Source of the DNA: Verrucolacustris sp044348085
GTDB lineage: Bacteria; Verrucomicrobiota; Verrucomicrobiia; Methylacidiphilales; Verrucolacustridaceae
Direction: 5' to 3'
NCBI GenBank assembly: GCA_044348085.1
Contig: JBIKTM010000051.1
Coordinates: 1-5,207, forward strand
Length of the DNA stretch: 5,207 nucleotides
The notes under the pieces were generated by a model, which saw only the letters and a program-made list of their open reading frames with translations, was not told the origin of the DNA and did no database searches. The position numbers and the translations under genes are program-made. Positions 1-4,730 of this stretch are shown piece by piece. Position 1 is the stretch's first letter, and each line of letters opens with the position of its first letter.

Positions 1-1
1 T

Positions 2-172
2 CGTAAACTTGCTACCTCTGCCCCAGGCCCCTTCTTCGCCACTGGAAAAGCAGGCCAAATCAATGCCGCCCTCTTCGCCGCCGCCTGCCTCGCCCCCACC
101 CACCCCAAAATCCGTCGCGCCCTCCACCTTTTCCGCTCCCGCCAAACCAAATCCGTCCCACAAAAACCATGA
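2..172 (+). CDS. purE: PurE, N5-carboxyaminoimidazole ribonucleotide mutase, C-terminal end (5' truncated by window)
   Basis: Only the last 56 residues are present, read in frame from position 2 to the TGA at 170-172. They match the C-terminal end of PurE. A GKAGQINAALFAAACLA stretch corresponds to the family's G(N/K)AGAxNAALLAAQILA helix. It is followed by a basic segment ending in FRSRQT, like the RKAQT of E. coli PurE. PurE moves the carboxylate of N5-CAIR to give CAIR in cytoplasmic purine synthesis; the catalytic N-terminal part lies outside the window. The stop overlaps the hisC start (ATGA, 169-172), so both genes are probably on one transcript. purE is often followed by purK, but here a hisC-family gene follows, so purK is either upstream or elsewhere. 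The assignment rests on the tail alone, which is distinctive but short. Confidence 0.82.
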   Translation, partial: RKLATSAPGPFFATGKAGQINAALFAAACLAPTHPKIRRALHLFRSRQTKSVPQKP

Positions 173-1266
173 GCCCCCAACCCAACCCCCACGTCGCCGA
201 CCTCCACCCCTACGAGCCTGGTCGGCCCATCACCGATGTCGCCCGGGAACATGGCCTCCAAACATCCCAAATTGCCAAACTCGCTTCCAACGAAAACCCG
301 CTCGGCCCCTCCCCCCGCGCCCTTCAAGCCATTCGCGAATCGCTCGACCTTACTCACCTCTACCCCGACGGAGCCGGCATCGACCTACGACAAGCCATCG
401 CGAAGCTTCACGGCCTTACCCCCGACCACGTCGTCCTCGGATGCGGCTCAAACGAAATTATCGAATTCTGCTACCACGCCTACACTCTGCCCAGACAAGG
501 CAAAGTCCTCGCCTCCGCCTACGCCTTCGCCGTCTACGGACTGATGGCTCGCCTCTTCGGTATTCCTTTTGAGGAGGTTCCCGATCGGAATTTTCATCAC
601 GACCTCGCAGGCTTCTCGGCACGTCTCACCCCCGATGTCCGCCTCGTATTCATCGCCTCCCCCAATAACCCCACCGGCACCCGTATTTCGAATGCCGAAC
701 TCACCGCCTTCGTAGAAAAATTTCCTGCTGGCCCCCTTCTCGTCCTCGACGAAGCCTACTACGAATTCATCCCTGAACCTCCCCCCTCCGTCCAGTGGGT
801 AAAGGAAGGTCGCCCCATCGTCGTTCTTCGCACCTTCTCCAAAGTCCAAGGCCTTGCCGCCCTTCGTATCGGCTATGGTCTCGCCCGCCCCGACATCGCT
901 GCCGTTCTTCAAAAATCCCGCCAGCCCTTCAACACCTCCGCTCCCGCCCAAGTCGCCGCCCTCGCCGGCCTCGCCGACACGGATCACGTTAAAAAAACTG
1001 TCTCCATGACCGATGTAGGCCGAGATCGCCTCCACTCCTTTCTTAAGAAACTCAACCTCCGCTTCATTCCAGGCACCGCGAACTTTGTCATGGTCGAAGT
1101 CGGCGACGGAGACGCCGTCTTTCTCGCCTTACAAAAGAAAGGCATCATCGTCCGTCCTCTCCGCAGTTACCGCCTCCCCACATGGATTCGCATCTCGATC
1201 GGTACCCCCGAACAGATGGAACGCCTCGAAAAAGCACTACCCGAAATTCTTAGCCAGAAAAAATGA
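169..1266 (+). CDS. hisC: HisC-family aminotransferase (histidinol-phosphate / aromatic aminotransferase)
   Basis: A 365-residue cytoplasmic fold-type I PLP aminotransferase of normal HisC length. Visible landmarks, in order: the substrate-entry motif KLASNENPLGPSP (37-49), YPDG (65-68), the PLP-phosphate loop start GCGSNE (91-96), SPNNPTG with the cofactor-contacting Asn (164-170), LDEAYYEF with the Asp that pairs with the PLP ring nitrogen (D194), RTFSK with the Schiff-base lysine K225, LRIGYG with R233, and the carboxylate-binding Arg in RISIGTPEQ (R341). HisC converts imidazole-acetol phosphate and glutamate to histidinol phosphate. Homologues beside tyrA, as in Bacillus, also transaminate 4-hydroxyphenylpyruvate and phenylpyruvate. 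With no other his gene here and tyrA immediately downstream, an aromatic role is likely but not proven. The ATG at 169 is chosen because the conserved N-terminus starts about 10 residues in and it overlaps the purE stop. No Shine-Dalgarno is visible. The 3' end overlaps tyrA by 4 bases. Confidence 0.93.
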   Translation: MSPQPNPHVADLHPYEPGRPITDVAREHGLQTSQIAKLASNENPLGPSPRALQAIRESLDLTHLYPDGAGIDLRQAIAKLHGLTPDHVVLGCGSNEIIEFCYHAYTLPRQGKVLASAYAFAVYGLMARLFGIPFEEVPDRNFHHDLAGFSARLTPDVRLVFIASPNNPTGTRISNAELTAFVEKFPAGPLLVLDEAYYEFIPEPPPSVQWVKEGRPIVVLRTFSKVQGLAALRIGYGLARPDIAAVLQKSRQPFNTSAPAQVAALAGLADTDHVKKTVSMTDVGRDRLHSFLKKLNLRFIPGTANFVMVEVGDGDAVFLALQKKGIIVRPLRSYRLPTWIRISIGTPEQMERLEKALPEILSQKK

Positions 1267-2105
1267 CTCTCTCCCGAATCACCATTCTCGCCCCCGGTCT
1301 CATCGGCGGTTCTGTCGCCTTGGCCGCCACCCGCGCTTTTCCAAAAGCAAAAATCATCTTGTGGATCCGCCGCTCAGAATCCATCCCCGCTCTTCGCTCC
1401 GCTTTGCCTAAAGCAGAAATCGGGACCGAACCCTCCCTCATCGCTGGCTCCGACCTCGTCATCCTGGCAGCTCCACCCTCCGCTCTTGTCCCTCTCGCTC
1501 AAAACATCCTGCCTCACCTCGCTCCCACAACTCTCGTGACCGATGTCTCCAGCATCAAAGGATCCGTCGAAAAATCCCTTGCCCCGCTCTTCCAAAAAAA
1601 GGCCCGTTGGATCGGATCCCACCCCATGGCAGGATCCGAAATCTCTGGCTTTGCCGCCGCACGACACGACCTTTTTCAAAATGCCCCCGTCATACTCACC
1701 CCCACTTCCACCACCTCTTCCGATACTCTTCAGGACGCCACCTCCTTCTGGAAAGCTTTAGGCGCGCACGTCCTGACCATGTCTCCCACAGAACACGACA
1801 CCCAAGTCGGACAGATCAGTCACCTCCCCCACTGCGTTGCGACAGCTCTCGTCCTCACCGCAGGTACGCGAGCTCTACCCTTGGCCGGCTCTGGCTACCG
1901 AGATACCACCCGGATCGCTGCTGGCCCAGCCGAGCTCTGGTCAGAAATCCTTCTCGAAAATCGCACGGATATCCTTGCGGCGCTCAAAGAATTTCAAGGC
2001 TCCATCACCCGCCTCGCCCATGCCATCGAACAGAAAGATGCTGCCTCACTCAAAAATATTCTTCAGGAAGCAGCCCAAATTCGCCGCTCTCTATCCCACT
2101 CATGA
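1263..2105 (+). CDS. tyrA: TyrA, prephenate (or arogenate) dehydrogenase, no ACT domain
   Basis: 280 residues, the size of a minimal TyrA with a Rossmann domain and a helical dimerisation domain and nothing left over for an ACT domain or chorismate mutase. The nucleotide-binding motif is APGLIGGS (10-17), so the first Gly of GxGxxG is Ala (A10-x-G12-x-x-G15). The end of the second beta strand reads WIRRSES (34-40), with Arg and Ser where NAD-preferring enzymes carry an acidic residue, which hints at NADP+. Further conserved elements are TDVSSIKG (93-100), SHPMAGSE with the expected catalytic His120 (119-126), SHLPH (186-190) and GYRDTTRIA with the substrate-binding Arg R213 (211-219). The enzyme oxidatively decarboxylates prephenate to 4-hydroxyphenylpyruvate, or arogenate to tyrosine; the sequence alone does not settle which. 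It starts inside the hisC stop (ATGA, 1263-1266) and ends inside the aroA start. Without an ACT domain, tyrosine feedback would have to act at the active site or elsewhere in the pathway. Confidence 0.93.
   Translation: MTLSRITILAPGLIGGSVALAATRAFPKAKIILWIRRSESIPALRSALPKAEIGTEPSLIAGSDLVILAAPPSALVPLAQNILPHLAPTTLVTDVSSIKGSVEKSLAPLFQKKARWIGSHPMAGSEISGFAAARHDLFQNAPVILTPTSTTSSDTLQDATSFWKALGAHVLTMSPTEHDTQVGQISHLPHCVATALVLTAGTRALPLAGSGYRDTTRIAAGPAELWSEILLENRTDILAALKEFQGSITRLAHAIEQKDAASLKNILQEAAQIRRSLSHS
2044..2060 (+). repeat. 17-base exact direct repeat, copy 1 (inside tyrA)
   Basis: CCTCACTCAAAAATATT occurs here and again at 4337-4353. Both copies are in the same codon phase and encode Ser-Leu-Lys-Asn-Ile, here at the TyrA C-terminal helix. 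There is no sign of mobility or a known motif, so it is probably coincidence between two helical segments using the same codons. Confidence 0.5.
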
Positions 2106-3397
2106 AACAGATCGAGATTCGCCCCCTACGTAAACTCGATGCAGAATTCTCCGTCCCAGGAGACAAAAGCATCTCCCATCGGGGCATTCTCCTGGGAGGC
2201 ATCGCGACGGGCACAACCCGGCTTCGCGGTTTTCTCCCTGGCGAAGACTGCCTCTCGACCCTCCACGCCATGCAAGCGCTGGGTTGTCGCATCGATCGTG
2301 TGGCACCAGACGAAGTCCTGATCGAAGGCAGGGGAGGAAAACTCCTCGCTCCAGCCGAACCCATTGATTGCGGAAACAGCGGAACCACGATCCGACTTCT
2401 TTCAGGAATTGTGGCAGGCTACCCCTTCACGACCCGCCTCTTTGGCGATGACTCCCTCTCCCGACGCCCCATGGCCAGAATTGCCGATCCCCTGCGCAAA
2501 TTCGGGGCCGAACTTATTTGCGAGGGCGCAGGAGACCGCCCCCCACTGACCATTCACGGAAAACAACTCAAAGCCATCGACTTCTCCAGCTCCGTGGCCA
2601 GTGCCCAGGTCAAATCATGCTTCCTCCTCGCAGCCCTTCACGCCTCAGGAAAAAGCTCTTTTACAGAGCCCACTCTGTCCCGCGACCACACGGAGCGACT
2701 TCTCCCCGCATTTGGCGCCAGTTTTCGCACAGAGAAGAAGTCTATCATCCTTCACGGCCCGCAACGTCTCGAGGCCACGGAGTTAGATGTCCCGGGCGAC
2801 TTCTCCTCTGCCGCATTCTGGATGGTCCTCGCAGCAGGCTTGCCCGGAGCAAAGCTCACTCTTCGTAAAGTCGGACTAAACCCCACCCGCACCGCTCTCA
2901 TCTCCGCTCTTCTCCGCATGGGCGCAGGAATCATGGAGAAAGTCGAGCAACCCACACCCGAACCACTCGGCACAATCACAGTCACGGGAGGAGGCCGCCT
3001 CAAAGCTACGCAAGTCTCCGGGAAAGAAATTCCCAACCTGATTGATGAAATCCCAATTCTCGCCGTGGCCGCTGCGTTAGCAGAGGGCACAACAGAAATT
3101 AAGGATGCGAGCGAACTCCGACACAAGGAGAGCGACCGACTGGCCGTCATCACGAAAAATCTTCGCCTTTTCGGCGTCCCCGTGGAAGAAAAGCCCGACG
3201 GCCTTTTGATTGAAGGCGGTTGCCGAATTGTCGGAGCCGAAGTGGAAAGCCATGGAGACCATCGAATCGCAATGTCCGCCGCCATTTTGGGTTTCTTTGC
3301 AAAGGGCCGAACCCTTGTCAAAGACACGGCTTGTATCGAAACCAGCTACCCAGGCTTCGCAAAGCAGGTTGCTCTGATCCAAGAACTAGGACGCTAA
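2102..3397 (+). CDS. aroA: AroA, 3-phosphoshikimate 1-carboxyvinyltransferase (EPSP synthase), class II type
   Basis: 431 residues, full length for EPSP synthase, which joins shikimate-3-phosphate and PEP to give EPSP in the shikimate pathway. The two-domain fold is marked by PGDKSISHR (19-27, K22), CGNSGTTIRLL (90-100), SLSRRPM (118-124), SAQVK (167-171), RDHTE (194-198), NPTR (260-263), the catalytic Asp in NLIDEIP (D315), ELRHKESDR (338-346, K342/E343), GDHRIAM (385-391) and SYPGF (415-419). The four motifs GDKS, SAQVK, RDHTE and NPTR together are the recognised signature of class II enzymes, many of which tolerate glyphosate; GNSGTTIRL, with Leu where E. coli has Pro101, also fits class II. 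The frame is open far upstream inside tyrA, but the ATG at 2102 is the right start: it places the GDK motif at residue 20 and overlaps the tyrA stop (ATGA). No Shine-Dalgarno is visible, and the preceding bases are pyrimidine-rich. Confidence 0.96.
   Translation: MKQIEIRPLRKLDAEFSVPGDKSISHRGILLGGIATGTTRLRGFLPGEDCLSTLHAMQALGCRIDRVAPDEVLIEGRGGKLLAPAEPIDCGNSGTTIRLLSGIVAGYPFTTRLFGDDSLSRRPMARIADPLRKFGAELICEGAGDRPPLTIHGKQLKAIDFSSSVASAQVKSCFLLAALHASGKSSFTEPTLSRDHTERLLPAFGASFRTEKKSIILHGPQRLEATELDVPGDFSSAAFWMVLAAGLPGAKLTLRKVGLNPTRTALISALLRMGAGIMEKVEQPTPEPLGTITVTGGGRLKATQVSGKEIPNLIDEIPILAVAAALAEGTTEIKDASELRHKESDRLAVITKNLRLFGVPVEEKPDGLLIEGGCRIVGAEVESHGDHRIAMSAAILGFFAKGRTLVKDTACIETSYPGFAKQVALIQELGR
3388..3391 (+). 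promoter_or_regulatory. Shine-Dalgarno-like AGGA before cmk
   Basis: An AGGA lies within the last codons of aroA, 9 bases before the cmk ATG at 3401. It is the only junction in the operon with a plausible Shine-Dalgarno at normal spacing, and also the only one whose genes do not overlap (TAA, 3-base gap, ATG). This fits separate ribosome recruitment here and termination-reinitiation at the ATGA junctions. The match is short and could be chance. Confidence 0.45.
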
Positions 3398-3400
3398 GTT

Positions 3401-4057
3401 ATGCTTCATCCTGTCATCTGCATTGATGGGCCTGCCGCATCTGGCAAAAGCACCGTAGCCCGACTCGTAGCCCACGATCTCGGCTATACGTACATCGATA
3501 CGGGCGCCATGTACCGCGCCTTCACTTTTCTAACCCTCGAAGCGGGCCACGATCCCGCCTCCCGCCCCCGAATGAAACAGCTTCTCGAGAAAGTTGATTT
3601 CCATGCGGAGATCCAAAACAGGGAAATCACTTTGCGTGAAGCCAACCGTGATCTGGGTCCGCACACCCGTCTTCCTGAGGTCAACGCCGCTGTCTCCATC
3701 GTCTCCACTCTTCCCGAACTTCGCGAGCACCTCGTGAATCTTCAACGCAAGCTTCGCCTCTCTGCCCCACTTGTGATGGAGGGACGCGATATCGGCACGG
3801 TCGTCTGCTCCGATAGCCCATTCAAATATTTTATCGATGCGTGTCCAACCGTTCGGGCAGAACGCCGACGCAAACAGGGAGAAAAGGACAACCTCGCCGC
3901 TCGGGATAAGATCGACTCCTCCCGCTCTGCCGCGCCTCTTCTTCGCGCTGCAGATGCCACTTTGTTGGATAGCGGAAAAAACGATGCCCGGTCCCTCGCT
4001 GACCAGATCGTTCAAGAGGTTCGCTCCCGTCAAAAACCTGGCCCTACTGTTCCATGA
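3401..4057 (+). CDS. cmk: Cytidylate kinase (CMP kinase)
   Basis: 218 residues, close to the usual 220-230. The enzyme phosphorylates CMP and dCMP with ATP to CDP and dCDP in the cytoplasm, recycling nucleotides from RNA and phospholipid turnover. The P-loop is GPAASGKST (10-18). The CMP-binding region begins at YIDTGAMYRAF (31-41), including D33 and R39. EGRDIGTVV (127-135) is the conserved core strand with the nucleotide-contacting Arg-Asp. The LID is RAERRRKQ (152-159). The C-terminal signature runs from RDKIDSSR (168-175) through APLLRAADATLLDS (178-191), close to the family's RDxxDSxR...PLxxAxDAxxxDT. The start lies 3 bases after the aroA stop, and the gene ends in an ATGA overlap with plsC. 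The order aroA-cmk, and cmk next to plsC or rpsA, recurs in several phyla, which supports the call. Confidence 0.96.
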   Translation: MLHPVICIDGPAASGKSTVARLVAHDLGYTYIDTGAMYRAFTFLTLEAGHDPASRPRMKQLLEKVDFHAEIQNREITLREANRDLGPHTRLPEVNAAVSIVSTLPELREHLVNLQRKLRLSAPLVMEGRDIGTVVCSDSPFKYFIDACPTVRAERRRKQGEKDNLAARDKIDSSRSAAPLLRAADATLLDSGKNDARSLADQIVQEVRSRQKPGPTVP

Positions 4058-4671
4058 AGGTTTGCCCTGTCTGGTTTCACTTCATCCGCCTGATCTGTCT
4101 TACCTTTTTTAAGATCTTTCACTCCTTCCGAACCTATGGGGCCAGCTCCCTACCCCCGGGTCCACTCATCCTCGCTCCCAACCACGCGAGCTATCTGGAT
4201 CCACCCGCCGCAGGATGCGGCCTCTTTCGCGTCACCTACTACTTGGCACGCCACACTCTGTTCTCTCCCCCGATCTGCTCTTGGCTACTTCCGTCGATCG
4301 GGTCGATTCCTGTTAATCAGAACTCCCCTGGCCCATCCTCACTCAAAAATATTTTTGAAGTTCTAAAAAGAAACGGGACTCTCGTTCTTTTCCCTGAAGG
4401 CCAACGCACCTTTGATGGCACTTTTGGAAAAGCCGAGCCTGGAATTGGTATGATCGCTGCCCGGGCGAATGTCCCCGTGGTTCCTGTCCACATTATCGGT
4501 AGCCACGAAGCCATGCCACGAAATGGAAATTGGCACCCCTTTCGCCCCATGCAGGTCGTGTATGGCCAACCAATGCGCTTTCAGGGCGACCCCAAGAACA
4601 GGGATGACTTTCAAAAATTCGCCGATCAAATCATGGCGGCAATCGCCTCTCTAAAGGCAAACTCCCATTAG
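4054..4671 (+). CDS. plsC: PlsC-family 1-acyl-sn-glycerol-3-phosphate acyltransferase
   Basis: 205 residues, toward the short end for PlsC (E. coli has 245). The enzyme acylates lysophosphatidic acid to phosphatidic acid at the inner face of the cytoplasmic membrane. Acyltransferase motif I is NHASYLD (43-49), the HX4D catalytic pair being H44 and D49. Motif III is LFPEGQRTFDG (112-122), with Gln where most PlsC proteins have Thr in FPEGTRS; E115 and R118 of this phosphate-binding block are kept. Motif IV is VPVVPVHIIGS (140-150). Residues 6-22 form a hydrophobic stretch broken by one Arg and one His, better suited to peripheral membrane attachment than to a clear transmembrane helix. The start overlaps the cmk stop (ATGA, 4054-4057), and it is the last + strand gene seen. 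The acyl donor (acyl-ACP or acyl-CoA) and exact lysolipid cannot be told from sequence, so a related acyltransferase remains possible. Confidence 0.88.
   Translation: MKVCPVWFHFIRLICLTFFKIFHSFRTYGASSLPPGPLILAPNHASYLDPPAAGCGLFRVTYYLARHTLFSPPICSWLLPSIGSIPVNQNSPGPSSLKNIFEVLKRNGTLVLFPEGQRTFDGTFGKAEPGIGMIAARANVPVVPVHIIGSHEAMPRNGNWHPFRPMQVVYGQPMRFQGDPKNRDDFQKFADQIMAAIASLKANSH
4337..4353 (+). repeat. 17-base exact direct repeat, copy 2 (inside plsC)
   Basis: Second copy of the 17-mer found in tyrA at 2044-2060, again coding Ser-Leu-Lys-Asn-Ile. It overlaps the perfect palindrome at 4343-4358. The identity stops sharply on both sides. Confidence 0.5.
4343..4358. repeat. 16-base perfect palindrome TCAAAAATATTTTTGA inside plsC
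   Basis: Each half (TCAAAAAT) is the exact reverse complement of the other, with no spacer. It is AT-rich and stands out in GC-rich surroundings. It codes for part of a PlsC helix (residues 97-102). A dimeric regulator could in principle bind such a site, but its position deep inside a gene, with no promoter nearby, makes a role speculative. Confidence 0.4.
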
Positions 4672-4730
4672 GCCGCGTTACCTTGGTGAACCGGTTGGTC
4701 GCTCCACCTTTCTCGAGTATAAAACCAAAA
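4672..4730. other. 59-base convergent intergenic gap without a clear terminator
   Basis: This gap separates the plsC stop from the stop of the - strand protease gene. It contains an 8-base palindrome AACCGGTT (4689-4696) and a weak 4-base stem (GGTG/CACC), but no stable GC-rich hairpin followed by a T-run on either strand. The T-rich stretch just after the protease stop, read on the - strand, has no stem before it. Termination may be Rho-dependent, or the two transcripts may overlap here. Confidence 0.6.

Noticed and set aside
9..572. Open frame of 187 residues on the + strand across purE and hisC
   Set aside because: It is composed almost only of Pro, Arg and Ser from reading C-rich genes in the wrong frame. 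purE and hisC explain the same bases.
448..1035. Long open frame on the - strand opposite hisC (195 residues)
   Set aside because: It is a Gly-, Glu- and Val-rich shadow caused by the C-ending codons of hisC. It has no recognisable domain, and hisC on the other strand is unambiguous.
1559..1640. Three closely spaced GGATCC hexamers in tyrA, considered as a repeat
   Set aside because: They fall at conserved TyrA codons (Gly-Ser and Ile-Gly-Ser-type segments), and no longer repeat unit surrounds them.
1607..2101. Apparent 165-residue N-terminal extension of AroA in the same open frame
   Set aside because: The extra stretch is Arg-, Pro- and His-rich out-of-frame reading of tyrA. The family N-terminus fits the ATG at 2102, which also forms the ATGA overlap.
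2752..3327. Long open frame on the - strand opposite aroA (191 residues)
   Set aside because: It is Arg-, Ser- and Pro-rich low-information sequence complementary to a clear aroA, with no family features.
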